Positions 19,051 to 28,560 of a stretch of DNA of 64,000 bases are shown here, piece after piece. Under the pieces are notes generated by a model. That model did not search any database and had not been told where the DNA came from. It worked only from the letters and a program-made list of their open reading frames with translations. Position 1 is the stretch's first letter. Every line of letters begins with the position of its first letter. The position numbers and the translations under genes are program-made. Location of the stretch: assembly GCF_900177645.1 (NCBI RefSeq), contig NZ_FXAO01000002.1, positions 558,001 to 622,000 on the forward strand, written 5' to 3'. Origin of the DNA: Arenibacter troitsensis. GTDB lineage: Bacteria > Bacteroidota > Bacteroidia > Flavobacteriales > Flavobacteriaceae.

Positions 19051-20475
19051 ATGATCACAAAGAACACCTTATACCATTGCATAGTACTTTGTCTTTTATG
19101 TGTGCCCCAAATGGCTAAATCCGAAATAAGGCTACCGGCCATATTCGGTGACCATATGGTTTTACAGCAACAATCGGATGCCCCCTTATGGGGAACAGCT
19201 TTGGCAAATAAGACCGTAGAGGTGACCACTTCCTGGGATAACAGAACCTATTTTACCAATACAGATAACACAGGAAAATGGAGATTAAAGGTCCATACTC
19301 CCAATGCTGGAGGTCCTTATGATATCACTATAACAGATGGTGCACCCTTTAAGCTCTCAGATATTTTAATTGGAGAAGTATGGGTTTGTTCCGGTCAATC
19401 CAACATGGCCATGACCTTTAAAGGGTTTATAAACCAGCCAGTATTGGATGCCAATAAAACAGTAGCTCTATCCCATAATAATTCTATTCGTCTTTTTACT
19501 GTCAAAAGAAAGGCTAGCCTAAACAAATTGGAAGAATTATCGGGGAAATGGCTACAAAGCAATCCTGAAAACGTTTCCAATTTTAGCGCTACCGCCTATC
19601 ATTTTGGTAATATGCTACAGGAGGTGCTGCAGGTCCCTGTTGGGCTCATATGTTCTAGCTGGGGCGGAACACGAATTGAACCTTGGATAAGCAAAGATGG
19701 GTTAAAGGAATTTAACTGGGTTCCGGAACCTGAGATGGATAAAGAAGAAAGGGTAACACACAGAATACCGACTACATTATACAATGGAATGATACACCCT
19801 TTGGCCGGATTTGGCATTAAGGGCGTCATCTGGTATCAGGGAGAATCCAATAAGGCGGAATACAAAGAATATGAAAAACTACTTCCAGGTTTAATAAACA
19901 ATTGGCGTGCTGAATGGGGCATTGGCGATTTTCCCTTTTACTATGCCCAAATTGCACCTTATAATTACAACGTACCAGGACTAAATTCCGCATTGCTAAG
20001 AGAGGCACAACTAAAGGCCTCAACCGCTGTTGAAAACACTGGAATGATCAGTTTAATGGATATAGGGGAAGAGAAAAACATCCACCCCTCGAATAAGCAA
20101 GTTGGAGGGGAACGTTTTGCCTATTTAGCCTTGGCCAAAGCGTATGGCATAACGGGAATTGTTTATTCCGGCCCTGTTTTAAAAGAAGTGAAAATAGAAG
20201 GCCCCTTAGTAAAATTGAGCTTTGACCATGCCGTTAATGGTCTAACTACCTTTGGCAAAAAACTGACCAATTTTAAAATAGCCGGAAAAGATAAGCGCTT
20301 CTATCCTGCCCACGCAACCATTAACTGGCAGGGCATAACACTGTTTTCGGCCTTTGTACCAGAACCAGTAGCCGTAAGGTATGCCTTTGACGACTTTGTA
20401 GTAGGAGAATTATTCAACAATGCAGGCTTGCCCGCTTCTTCCTTTAGAACGGATGATTGGGAAGTTTACAACTAG
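19051..20475 (+). CDS. sialate O-acetylesterase-like carbohydrate esterase
   Basis: A 474-residue exported esterase. After a signal peptide (cleavage near residue 24), LPAIFGDHMVLQQQSDAPLWG is the standard N-terminal beta-domain opening of the sialate 9-O-acetylesterase family. The catalytic Ser is in VCSGQSNMAM (Ser117). SSWGGTRIEPW and GVIWYQGESN are the other family blocks. In polysaccharide loci such enzymes remove O-acetyl groups from a range of sugars, so a sialic acid substrate is not implied. It starts 9 bp after the upstream hydrolase, consistent with one transcript. Confidence 0.92.
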   Translation: MITKNTLYHCIVLCLLCVPQMAKSEIRLPAIFGDHMVLQQQSDAPLWGTALANKTVEVTTSWDNRTYFTNTDNTGKWRLKVHTPNAGGPYDITITDGAPFKLSDILIGEVWVCSGQSNMAMTFKGFINQPVLDANKTVALSHNNSIRLFTVKRKASLNKLEELSGKWLQSNPENVSNFSATAYHFGNMLQEVLQVPVGLICSSWGGTRIEPWISKDGLKEFNWVPEPEMDKEERVTHRIPTTLYNGMIHPLAGFGIKGVIWYQGESNKAEYKEYEKLLPGLINNWRAEWGIGDFPFYYAQIAPYNYNVPGLNSALLREAQLKASTAVENTGMISLMDIGEEKNIHPSNKQVGGERFAYLALAKAYGITGIVYSGPVLKEVKIEGPLVKLSFDHAVNGLTTFGKKLTNFKIAGKDKRFYPAHATINWQGITLFSAFVPEPVAVRYAFDDFVVGELFNNAGLPASSFRTDDWEVYN

Positions 20476-20513
20476 GATATGTCTTATCGGCCATTACTAT
20501 CAATCACACACAA

Positions 20514-22280
20514 ATGAAAAAACTGAAAAAAATTCTTTTTGTCCTACTAGCTAATTTAATTTTAATAGGATGCTCACAAGATTCCAATAAAACAAAAAGA
20601 CCTAATGTTATCATTGTGGTAACGGACGACCAAGGTTTTGGCGATTTGGGATATTATGGTAATCCACACGTACAAACCCCTACCCTGGATAGTTTTGCAA
20701 AAGAAAGTGTACGATTTGACCAGTTTATAGTATCCCCGGTTTGTGCGCCTACACGTGCCTCATTGATGACCGGTAGATACTCTTTAAGGACAGGGGTCAG
20801 GGACACCTATAGAGGAGGAGCTATTATGGCCACAGAAGAAATAACCGTAGCAGAAATGCTTAAGGATGCGGGCTATACCACTGGTATGGTAGGCAAATGG
20901 CACTTGGGGGACAACTATCCGTCCAGACCACAGGATCAAGGTTTTGATTTTACGCTTCGGCATCTATCAGGAGGAATAGGCCAGCCAGGCGACTGGCCCA
21001 ATACCAAAAAAGGACAGCGTAGCTATTTTGATCCCATTCTTTGGAAAAACGGGGAAATGTACCAAAGTAAAGGTTATTGTACCGATGTTTTTACGGAGGC
21101 AGCCATGGACTTTGTAGAAGCCAACAAAGAACAGCCATTTTTCCTGTACCTGTCCTACAACGCACCACATGCTCCATTACAGGTACCACAGGAGTACTAT
21201 GACAGATATAAGGACATTGATCCTTCCACCGGTTTCGAAAATGACGGAACACCGTTTCCGGAAATGGATGATCGCATGAAAGAAAATGCCAGAAAGGTGT
21301 ATGCCATGGTAAGCAATATAGACGACAACCTAAAAAGGCTATTTAAGCAATTGGAAGATTTAAAGTTGGAAGACAATACCTTGGTCATATTTATGACGGA
21401 TAATGGTCATCAACATGATCGCTATGCCGCAGGAATGCGCGGCCGAAAATCATTCGTATATGAAGGTGGGGTTAGGGTTCCAAGTTTCTGGAGGCTTCCT
21501 TCCAAATTTAAAGGGGATAGGGATATTAAAACTCCTGCGGCCCATTATGATGTATTGCCTACCCTAGCAGATCTATGCTATGGTCAATTGCCCTCCGATA
21601 GAATTATTGACGGAAAAAGCCTCGTCCCGTTATTATCCAATGAAAATTCTACATTGGACAATCGTACGTTTCTACGCAGTTGGGTAAGGGGCGGTCCGGA
21701 AAAGTATAATAATATCTCTATAAGAAAAGAGCAATATAAACTAGTTGGAAATACCGAGGATACAGCAGGAATAGAGGCCTTTGAACTATTCAACATACTG
21801 GAAGATCCTTATGAGCAAAACAACATAATTGGCACCAACAATTTGGAGGCCCAAAAACTAAAAAATGAAATGGATATTTGGTTTGATGAAATGACCAGTT
21901 CCCCCAATTTTGTAAATGCACAACCAGCTATTGTTGGAACTGTTCATGAAAACCCCTCGGCACTTAACTTAAACGATGCCGTATTTGAGAGAAATGAAGC
22001 TATGGACCAAGATATAGCTGGCTGGGAAATAGTGGCAGCAGAGGCCGGAAATTACGATATTAGAATTAATTTGGGCAGGAAAAGTGTATCGGAAGTCCAT
22101 TTAAATTTTTATGTGGGTGATTTGGAAATAAAAAGAGACTATAATGAGCTTTCCGACGGAATAATAGACATTAAAAATATTCAACTACAGAAGGGAGCAA
22201 CAAAATTGACCCCCATCACAACTGGTAAAAATGGCGGATATATCAAACCTTTTTATGTGGTGATGACCAAAATAGAGTAG
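20514..22280 (+). CDS. S1 family sulfatase with C-terminal beta-domain, lipoprotein
   Basis: A 588-residue sulfatase. The ATG at 20514 gives a clean lipoprotein signal (LILIGC, Cys20). An upstream in-frame TTG at 20457 would overlap the previous gene and is rejected. C-A-P-T-R at Cys77 precedes ASLMTG. TDDQGFGD and FMTDNGHQHD are the metal sites. After the catalytic domain there is an extra region of about 115 residues (from AQPAIVGTVHENPSALN) with alternating beta-strand character, perhaps sugar-binding. The sulfatase at 39502-41355 has the same architecture. Last gene of the plus-strand run; the repeat array begins 190 bp downstream. Confidence 0.95.
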   Translation: MKKLKKILFVLLANLILIGCSQDSNKTKRPNVIIVVTDDQGFGDLGYYGNPHVQTPTLDSFAKESVRFDQFIVSPVCAPTRASLMTGRYSLRTGVRDTYRGGAIMATEEITVAEMLKDAGYTTGMVGKWHLGDNYPSRPQDQGFDFTLRHLSGGIGQPGDWPNTKKGQRSYFDPILWKNGEMYQSKGYCTDVFTEAAMDFVEANKEQPFFLYLSYNAPHAPLQVPQEYYDRYKDIDPSTGFENDGTPFPEMDDRMKENARKVYAMVSNIDDNLKRLFKQLEDLKLEDNTLVIFMTDNGHQHDRYAAGMRGRKSFVYEGGVRVPSFWRLPSKFKGDRDIKTPAAHYDVLPTLADLCYGQLPSDRIIDGKSLVPLLSNENSTLDNRTFLRSWVRGGPEKYNNISIRKEQYKLVGNTEDTAGIEAFELFNILEDPYEQNNIIGTNNLEAQKLKNEMDIWFDEMTSSPNFVNAQPAIVGTVHENPSALNLNDAVFERNEAMDQDIAGWEIVAAEAGNYDIRINLGRKSVSEVHLNFYVGDLEIKRDYNELSDGIIDIKNIQLQKGATKLTPITTGKNGGYIKPFYVVMTKIE

Positions 22281-22470
22281 ACCATAGCCTATCAGGTCCA
22301 GTTTGAGTTACTTTTTACAATGGATAGCATTGGCGGAATTGGACTGAACATATACATATTTAACTGTTCTTGGTCCGTAATTTAAATAACACAAACCTCC
22401 TCATATTCAATAGTACTAATCTAATCACGGAATCGATAGCTATTAGGCAATTTTTATATAATGAAGAGGT

Positions 22471-22620
22471 CTCGACTCCGCTCGACCTGACATACCTCGA
22501 CTCCGCTCGACCTGACATACCTCGACTCCGCTCAACTTGACATACCTCGACTCCACTCGACCTGACATACCTCGACTCCACTCGACCCGACATACCTCGA
22601 CTGCGCTTGACCTGACAAAC
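22471..22620. repeat. six tandem 25-bp repeats
   Basis: Six head-to-tail copies begin at 22471, 22496, 22521, 22546, 22571 and 22596, with a truncated seventh at 22621. The core is ctcgactccgctcgacctga and each unit holds two TCGA half-sites able to form a short stem. The first two copies are identical; the others differ at one to four positions. There are no spacers, so this is not a CRISPR array. Inverted or single copies of the same unit recur at 22774 and 23141 on either side of the GIY-YIG gene. The flanking bases 22281-22470 hold no supported gene. Confidence 0.92.
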
Positions 22621-22773
22621 CTCGAATTTACATCTTAACTAAGAATCATTTACCGCACTCTTGACCTTAATGTTTCCTGTCTGGTACCGGATTTATAGAT
22701 CGAATAATCATAGACATTTATGTCATAAAACTGCCTTATTCCAAAAAAGAATATTAAATTAATCAACAGCAGT

Positions 22774-22798
22774 GTCCGGTCGAGCGCAGTCGAGACCT
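22774..22798 (+). repeat. left inverted repeat flanking the GIY-YIG gene
   Basis: A 25-bp unit (core ggtcgagcgcagtcgagacc) in the opposite orientation to the tandem array. It matches the reverse complement of 23141-23165 at 23 of 25 positions. It contains TCGA-N6-TCGA, which can fold into a short hairpin. It ends 16 bp before the GIY-YIG start codon. Confidence 0.88.
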
Positions 22799-22814
22799 AT
22801 TGAATTGGTGCATT

Positions 22815-23138
22815 ATGAAATTTTATTATGTGTACATATTACTTTGTTCTGATGGATTAACCTATACCGGCATAACAAATAACTTGGCTAGAAGAATCCA
22901 GGAACACCAAATGGGATTGAACAGAACTTGCTTTACATATAAAAGAAGACCGGTCAAAGCAATCTTTAAACAAGAATTCAGTGATGTTTTACAAGCAATA
23001 TACTTTGAAAAAAAAATAAAAAAATGGAGTGGCAAAAAGAAACTAGCATTGGCCAGAGGCCAATTTGATGTCCTACAGGTTCTAGCGGAATGCAGAAACG
23101 CAACACATTCTGATAATAAACCTGAAAATGAAGATTAA
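22815..23138 (+). CDS. GIY-YIG domain endonuclease, small UvrC-like (COG2827 type)
   Basis: A 107-residue protein that is little more than one GIY-YIG nuclease domain. It opens with KFYYVYILLCSDGLTYTGIT, where the two conserved motifs read YVY and YTG. The Arg of NLARRIQEH and the metal-binding Glu of FEKKIKKWS are in place, so it looks catalytically intact. Start chosen at the ATG at 22815; a TTG at 22800 would add five residues upstream of the conserved domain. The gene is closely bounded by inverted repeats (22774-22798 and 23141-23165), the second starting two bases after the stop. It is unrelated to the neighbouring sulfatases. Confidence 0.9.
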   Translation: MKFYYVYILLCSDGLTYTGITNNLARRIQEHQMGLNRTCFTYKRRPVKAIFKQEFSDVLQAIYFEKKIKKWSGKKKLALARGQFDVLQVLAECRNATHSDNKPENED

Positions 23139-23140
23139 TG

Positions 23141-23165
23141 AGGTCTCGACTCCGCTCGACCTGAC
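23141..23165 (-). repeat. right inverted repeat flanking the GIY-YIG gene
   Basis: A 25-bp copy of the repeat (core aggtctcgactccgctcgac) in the same orientation as the tandem array at 22471. Read on the minus strand it matches the left repeat at 23 of 25 positions. It starts just after the GIY-YIG stop codon. Confidence 0.88.
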
Positions 23166-23166
23166 A

Positions 23167-23240
23167 AACCTGGACTCCGCCCGCCTGAACGGAACGGGCA
23201 GGACTGTCTGCCGATAGGCAGGCCCGACCTGACATAGCTC
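23167..23240. repeat. degenerate palindrome-rich repeat remnant
   Basis: This stretch continues from the right repeat. It contains cctggactccgcccgcctga, gaacgggcaggactgtctgc, and cgataggcaggcccgacctg. Short inverted segments (gcccg/cgggc and gtctgcc/ggcaggc) suggest a second type of small palindromic repeat inserted in, or fused to, a decayed copy of the 25-bp unit. Confidence 0.55.
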
Positions 23241-23290
23241 CACCTCACCAGTCTGCCCAGATACAATGTCCACCTGCAGCATTACCATAT

Positions 23291-23331
23291 AAAAAAGTCG
23301 AACCCACCTAGATTGAGGTGAGTTCGACTTT
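23291..23331 (-). terminator. intrinsic terminator of the minus-strand sulfatase
   Basis: A stem of GTCGAAC plus CACCT pairs with AGGTG plus GTTCGAC (one mismatch, loop of six) and is followed on the minus strand by six T. It lies 42 bp after the stop codon of the sulfatase at 23373 and should end the long minus-strand run. Confidence 0.85.
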
Positions 23332-23372
23332 CAATTGATAAAAATGTATAGATGTGCTTCCTAGAAGCCGCT

Positions 23373-24851
23373 CTATTTATTCAATGATGGTCCTTGGGGT
23401 TTCGAATCTTTGCCATAATCTATATAACCTGAAGAATTTAAATTATAGTTCCACTTATCAATATAATACTGCCTCGGCTTGAATTCGTCACCGATGTTAG
23501 TTAACTCCCTCTGAAGTACCACTTCCATTTCCTCCTGTAATTCCTCATATCCAGGTTTGTTGACCAAGTTGTCCAATTGAAGCGTATCCTTTTTATTATC
23601 GAACAGGAATAATGGACCGTCCAGGGTTTTCACATAGGCATAACGACTAGTATACACACCCCTGTATTCGTCCGACTTGCCCGCAAAGGGCGAAACATTC
23701 ATGACAAGTGTCGCCTTGTCTTTTTTAAGTTCGGGCTTTGTGATTGCATCGACCATACTCTCCCCATCAACAAATTCCGGCACTGGCAAGTCTGCTAGCG
23801 TCAAAAGTGTTGGCAAAATATCCGGAGCGTTAATAGGGGCTTCCACTTCAATCTTTTTATTTCCAAAAAGTGCTGGATACTTCAATAGGAAAGGAATCCG
23901 TACGGATTCCGCCCAAGGCACCTGCTTTTGTTTAGGCCTAATACTATGCGAACCCAACATTTCGCCATGATCGGAAGTGAAAACAATAATGGTGTTTTCA
24001 GTTATTCCAGCAGCTTCTATTGCTTTTTCCAAATCCCCAATACACTTATCCAAGGCAAGGATATGAGCATAATAGCCTACAGCTTCCTTTTTGGCAACCT
24101 CCCTCATATCGTCTGCAACATTCCCTCTGAGGATTATATCCTCTTCATTGAACTGCTCTTGAAATTCTTTAGGAGCAGTAGCATGTGGAAAGTGCGGAGC
24201 TCCCCATGCGAGAACCATCAGAAAAGGTTCCTCATTCCCAGCATTTTTCTGGATATAGGAAATGGCATCCTGGGTCTCGGCATATGGACCATAGCCTTCC
24301 CATTTTTTCTTTTCACTATCGTTCCCTTCATAATAAATAAGGTTATTGTAGTCATGGGAACATTCCAGGGCCTTCCAATAATCAAAACCCTGTCTTCTTT
24401 CTGGTGGGGTATAGTCAAATCTTCCCATGCCATCTAGATGCCATTTACCTATATAACCTGTCTTATATCCTGAATCCTTAAATAGTTCGGCTAGCGTTAC
24501 CGACTCCTCAGGTAGATGAAGGTCATTAAAGATCATTCCCGTAGTAGTTGGATACTTCCCAGTAAGGAATGCAGCCCTAAAAGGGGTACATACCGGTGTT
24601 ACCGAAATGGCATTTTTAAAGTTTACGCCCTGTGCCGCCAATTGGTCCAAATTTGGCGTCTTTCCTATAAGGTTGGGATCACCGTTATAGCCGGTGGCAT
24701 GAGCCCTCCATTGATCGGCTAACACAAAGACTATATTGGGTTTCTTGACCTTGCTGCTGGCAATCGTTTCTTTTGGGTTCTTATTTTTGCAAGATGATAA
24801 GACACCGATACAGACTATTAAAAACATTACTACGCTCCTTGTTCCTTTCAT
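23373..24851 (-). CDS. S1 family sulfatase, lipoprotein
   Basis: A 492-residue sulfatase with a lipoprotein signal (VLSSC, Cys21). The first metal site reads LADQWRAHATGY, with Asp-Gln where most members here have Asp-Asp. C-T-P-F-R at Cys88 followed by AAFLTG is the maturation motif. FTSDHGEMLGSH is the second metal site, with His in place of the Asn seen in several neighbours. These variations mark a different subgroup from the other sulfatases in the window, closer to choline-sulfatase/glucosamine-6-sulfatase-like enzymes. It is the last gene before the terminator at 23291. A 310-bp gap separates it from the upstream sulfatase, so it may also have its own promoter. Confidence 0.95.
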   Translation of the reverse strand: MKGTRSVVMFLIVCIGVLSSCKNKNPKETIASSKVKKPNIVFVLADQWRAHATGYNGDPNLIGKTPNLDQLAAQGVNFKNAISVTPVCTPFRAAFLTGKYPTTTGMIFNDLHLPEESVTLAELFKDSGYKTGYIGKWHLDGMGRFDYTPPERRQGFDYWKALECSHDYNNLIYYEGNDSEKKKWEGYGPYAETQDAISYIQKNAGNEEPFLMVLAWGAPHFPHATAPKEFQEQFNEEDIILRGNVADDMREVAKKEAVGYYAHILALDKCIGDLEKAIEAAGITENTIIVFTSDHGEMLGSHSIRPKQKQVPWAESVRIPFLLKYPALFGNKKIEVEAPINAPDILPTLLTLADLPVPEFVDGESMVDAITKPELKKDKATLVMNVSPFAGKSDEYRGVYTSRYAYVKTLDGPLFLFDNKKDTLQLDNLVNKPGYEELQEEMEVVLQRELTNIGDEFKPRQYYIDKWNYNLNSSGYIDYGKDSKPQGPSLNK

Positions 24852-25161
24852 AACTGATATTTCTATAACTAACTATTTTCTAAATTTCATATTTTAGGAA
24901 TATGGTAACCCTTGGGCTTGGGTCAATCCTTTATTTGTTCCTGTTCAGTACACTCGTAAAACGTAAGACAAAAATGACATCCAATGCTGCTGCCTATCCC
25001 ACTTCCCAACCCTAATTTTTAACAATCGGCACCAAGCCTAATTTCCTAGGGCCCCGGTGGAGTTACAATTAGGTGTCCAGAAACAGTCAATTCACATTTT
25101 TCGTGTAATTATAAGCGTATATAAACTGATCATACATTTATAGAGTGCTTCTTATAGTAAT
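24852..25161. other. 310-bp gap between two minus-strand sulfatases
   Basis: No supported ORF, hairpin terminator or repeat seen. It may hold a promoter for the sulfatase at 23373-24851. Confidence 0.35.
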
Positions 25162-26691
25162 TTATTTAGAGGGACGCTTAACAGAATAGCCTTGCTGACG
25201 ATACCTTTCCAAGACAGCCTGCATTTCCTTAATAATCTCTGGATATTCGTTAAAGAGGTTATTTTTCTGTTCTGCATCAATTTCCATGTCAAAAAGTAAT
25301 CCGGCCGTTTCAAAATCCTTATACCCCCTAAGTTCCTTAAAACTTTCTGGCATTTTGGAGTGCTCTCCCGAAGGCCCATCTATATAAAGCCATTTTCCTT
25401 GTCGCAGTGCCCATATTTTCTCGTTGGTATTCTGTACAGTAGCTTCTCGCAATGGGGAGCTATAGGTCTTGCCCTTTAAAAGTGGCGTTAAATTATAACT
25501 GTCCGGTGCCGTATTTTTGGGTAGGTTTGTATTGGTAATGGATGCCAATGTTGCCATGATATCTATCTGGGATACCACTTCCTTGGAAACGGTTCCTGCC
25601 TCAATATGATTTGGCCATTTTACAATAAAGGGAACATGGTGCCCTCCTTCCCATACATCACGTTTTAGCCCCCTAAATTCTCCCATACTAAAATGTCCAT
25701 ACTTTTGGGCCCTTTCAAAGGCGTAATGTTCCGGACCGTTATCGGCACTAAAAATAACTATGGTATTCTCCTCCAATCCTTTTTCCTTTAATGCTTTTAG
25801 CACTTGACCGGCCACCCAATCCGTTTGATAAACAAAATCTCCATAGGGTCCAGCCGTAGACTTGCCTTTAAACTCCTCATTTGGAATTATCGGGGCATGC
25901 GGGGACGGAAGGGCGAAATATAAAAAGAATGGCTCTTTGCTATCTTGCTTTGCTATCCATTCCACGGTTTTTTTAGTTAGCGTAGGCAAAACCTCATAAG
26001 AGTTCCAACCTTCCACTTTGGGACCCGGTCTAAATTCCCATTCCCCTTCCTCTATATCAAAGCCTACATTGTGCACATCCATTACACTTTGAGGCAATTG
26101 TACAAATCTGTCATTTTCCATCCAGGCATAGGGTGGAAAATTAATGGTCCCATCACCAAAATAATAATCAAACCCCCTATCCAAAGGTCCTCCGCCAATA
26201 GGCTGACTCCAGTCCACGTCCTCTGGTTGGTAAAATTTTCGCATTCTACCCCATTGCATCACCTCCCCAGAAGGTTCATTCTTAAATTTCCAGTTCCATC
26301 CCAAATGCCATTTACCAATACACGCGGTTTTATATCCATTATCTTTTAGTACTTGGGGCAAGGTAACATCGCTATTATCAAAAAAAGGCTCGCCAAATGC
26401 ACCTACAATTCCGAATTGCCTCCTCCAATGGTAGGTACCTGTAAGTAGTGCATATCTGCTAGGAGAACAAATCCCGGAAGAGCTGTGGGCATCTGTAAAC
26501 CGCATACCCTCAGAGGCCAATTGATCTAGATTTGGGGTTGGTATCTTGGAATCCGGATTTTGGACCTGAAGGTCTCCATAGCCCATGTCATCGGCATAAA
26601 TAATGATGATATTTGGTCGTTCTTGTGCCATGGCTCCCATGGGCCCAACAAAAAAAACCAAGGCAATTAACAATAATCCAATCTTTGTCAT
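25162..26691 (-). CDS. S1 family sulfatase, exported
   Basis: A 509-residue sulfatase. The ATG at 26691 gives a good signal peptide ending AMA-QE (about residue 22). An in-frame ATG at 26715 would add eight polar residues ahead of it and is less likely. The metal site is [15 protein letters not shown]. The maturation motif is C-S-P-S-R at Cys75 followed by [26 protein letters not shown] is the second metal site. There is no lipobox, so it is probably periplasmic or secreted. It lies downstream of susD, beyond a hairpin at 26781-26818 that may reduce its transcript level relative to susCD. Confidence 0.94.
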   Translation of the reverse strand: MTKIGLLLIALVFFVGPMGAMAQERPNIIIIYADDMGYGDLQVQNPDSKIPTPNLDQLASEGMRFTDAHSSSGICSPSRYALLTGTYHWRRQFGIVGAFGEPFFDNSDVTLPQVLKDNGYKTACIGKWHLGWNWKFKNEPSGEVMQWGRMRKFYQPEDVDWSQPIGGGPLDRGFDYYFGDGTINFPPYAWMENDRFVQLPQSVMDVHNVGFDIEEGEWEFRPGPKVEGWNSYEVLPTLTKKTVEWIAKQDSKEPFFLYFALPSPHAPIIPNEEFKGKSTAGPYGDFVYQTDWVAGQVLKALKEKGLEENTIVIFSADNGPEHYAFERAQKYGHFSMGEFRGLKRDVWEGGHHVPFIVKWPNHIEAGTVSKEVVSQIDIMATLASITNTNLPKNTAPDSYNLTPLLKGKTYSSPLREATVQNTNEKIWALRQGKWLYIDGPSGEHSKMPESFKELRGYKDFETAGLLFDMEIDAEQKNNLFNEYPEIIKEMQAVLERYRQQGYSVKRPSK

Positions 26692-26780
26692 ATTTTCATG
26701 TTTTAAACAATTCATATACGGCCAATTTGAAAAGCTCCCTTATCAACTATGCTTATTAAACAATTTGTATGAACAATATT

Positions 26781-26818
26781 AAAAAAAAGCTGGCACAGTG
26801 ATGTAGCCAGCTCTTTTT
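26781..26818 (-). terminator. hairpin terminator/attenuator after susD
   Basis: AGCTGGC pairs with GCCAGCT across an 11-base loop. On the minus strand the stem is followed by eight T; on the plus strand by CTTTTT. It lies 23 bp beyond the susD stop and ahead of the next sulfatase gene, so it could partly terminate the transcript and keep sulfatase expression below that of susCD. Confidence 0.75.
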
Positions 26819-26840
26819 AAATAAACACTATACTGTTTTA

Positions 26841-28550
26841 TTACCAGTTTGGATTCTGGGTCAAATTCTCATTCAAGGTTAACTCATCAATAGGTAAAGG
26901 CAGAAGGTAATCCCTGTTAGGATCAAAACCATATGCACCACCGCTCAAGAAATTCACATAAGGATCCAAAAACCCTTCCCCATCAACAGTTAAATTAGGA
27001 TATATTGCTTCAATCTCGGCAGTATAAGTAGTCCCCAAAGGTCTGGTGCCCACAAATAAATTATGTGCCCTCCAACGCATTAAATCATCCAATCGGTTCC
27101 CTTCACCAAATAACTCAACTACACGTTCCCTTCTCACCTCTTGAACGTAATCCGGTAAAGTGTATCCATAATCAGGCCACTCAGGGTCTGGTGTAATGGC
27201 ATTCAATATTAAATGTGGCATACCCACTCTATCCCTTAACTGATTGATGGATAAATCAAGATCGGTTTGGGTTATAGTTCCCAATTCTGCCTTGGCCTCG
27301 GCATAAATTAGAAGCGCCTCCGCATATCTGAACAAAATATATCCAATATCGCGTGTTCTCTGATTGTTCTCCACTATTTCCTTGGATCTCCATTTTTCTA
27401 TGGAATAGCCTGTAGGATTACGGGTCATATCAGGTATAGTGAAGAAAGACTCATCGCCATTTAATGCTACAATATCCAAATCCCCAGGTGCCATTACTGA
27501 TTGAGCCAATCTCGGGTCACGATTTACCTCAATTTCATCCAAGGTAGCATCACCCACAAATGCATCACTAACAGAAATAGGATCACCATCAGAAGCAAGG
27601 TAATACTTGGTCATTTCCCTGGTCATACCTGACAAATTAGGTTGGTTCCATAAGGAATTCTGGATGTTATAAGTTAGGTAATCATAATGTTTGTACAGCA
27701 TAACTTCTGGGTTACCACTATAATCTGTCTGAACGAATAGATCATAATAGGCCTTATCGATATCCCCTGTGGAGATTGAATAATTACCAGCATCTATTAC
27801 GGTTTTAGCGGCATCTGCAGCTATTTGTAAAAATCCTGATCCATCTGTGCTGCCCGCAAAAGCGGTTCCTTGATGATATTTCTCCCATGTACCTTCGTAC
27901 AAGGCCACTCTAGCTTTAAACTGTGTGGCGATATCCTTATTTATTCTGGATGGCCCTACTTGAGATGCATATTCCAGTTTAGCGATTGCCAAATCCAGTT
28001 CATCAAGGATAAAATTGGCCACCTCAGTTCTAGGACTACGCGCTCCGTATAATATAGCTTCATCCTCCAAGTCCAGTACCTCTGTTATTATAGGTAGGTC
28101 ACCAAAATCCTTGAAAAGTTCAAAATAGAACCAAGCCCTAAAAAAATGTCCCTCACCAACATAGTGGTCAATCAAATTTCCAGTTTCTGCACGCGTAGCA
28201 TTTTCAAGAAAATAGTTCACCCTACGAACATTCGTCCAACTCCATCCCCCACCTGAGGCAGGTACAGAAATGGTTCCATCCAATCTACCGGCGTTTGATG
28301 CCCCGAACCATGTACTGGATTGGGCAATAATGTCCGTTCCAACATCTAGGGAAGGTGAAGCCCCTGCACTGGGCCAACCTGGTAAATTAGCATAAAGTTG
28401 ATTTAGATAAAGTTGCAGGTCTCCTTCTGTCTTCCAAAAATCAGCATCAGAAATCTGATCTAGAGGTGTTTTTTCCAACAACTCGCTTTCACAGGAATTA
28501 AAAATCATTCCCGCAAACAATAATGTGATTACATATATTATCCTTTTCAT
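26841..28550 (-). CDS. susD: SusD/RagB-family surface glycan-binding lipoprotein
   Basis: A 569-residue SusD-like lipoprotein (FNSC, Cys20) that should sit on the outer face of the outer membrane and cap its SusC partner. TPLDQISDADFWKTEGDLQLYLNQLY is the usual N-terminal block. RDIGYILFRYAEALLIYAEAKAELG and VRRERVVELFGEGNRLDDLMRWRAH are the conserved C-terminal blocks. The gene begins 10 bp after the susC stop, as in a canonical pair. The ligand is unknown; sulfatase and peptidase neighbours suggest a sulfated glycan or glycoprotein. Confidence 0.96.
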   Translation of the reverse strand: MKRIIYVITLLFAGMIFNSCESELLEKTPLDQISDADFWKTEGDLQLYLNQLYANLPGWPSAGASPSLDVGTDIIAQSSTWFGASNAGRLDGTISVPASGGGWSWTNVRRVNYFLENATRAETGNLIDHYVGEGHFFRAWFYFELFKDFGDLPIITEVLDLEDEAILYGARSPRTEVANFILDELDLAIAKLEYASQVGPSRINKDIATQFKARVALYEGTWEKYHQGTAFAGSTDGSGFLQIAADAAKTVIDAGNYSISTGDIDKAYYDLFVQTDYSGNPEVMLYKHYDYLTYNIQNSLWNQPNLSGMTREMTKYYLASDGDPISVSDAFVGDATLDEIEVNRDPRLAQSVMAPGDLDIVALNGDESFFTIPDMTRNPTGYSIEKWRSKEIVENNQRTRDIGYILFRYAEALLIYAEAKAELGTITQTDLDLSINQLRDRVGMPHLILNAITPDPEWPDYGYTLPDYVQEVRRERVVELFGEGNRLDDLMRWRAHNLFVGTRPLGTTYTAEIEAIYPNLTVDGEGFLDPYVNFLSGGAYGFDPNRDYLLPLPIDELTLNENLTQNPNW

Positions 28551-28560
28551 TGTTTTAATT

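Noticed and set aside
22360..22593. 77-residue minus-strand reading frame over the repeat array
   Set aside because: It is a translation of the 25-bp tandem repeat (recurring SGVE/RYVRSS-type segments), with no domain and no reason to be coding.
22471..22620. Possible CRISPR array
   Set aside because: The repeats are directly contiguous with no spacers, and no cas genes are present.
22978..23288. Minus-strand reading frames overlapping the GIY-YIG gene and its right repeat
   Set aside because: They are antisense to a clearly recognisable nuclease and run through repeat DNA.
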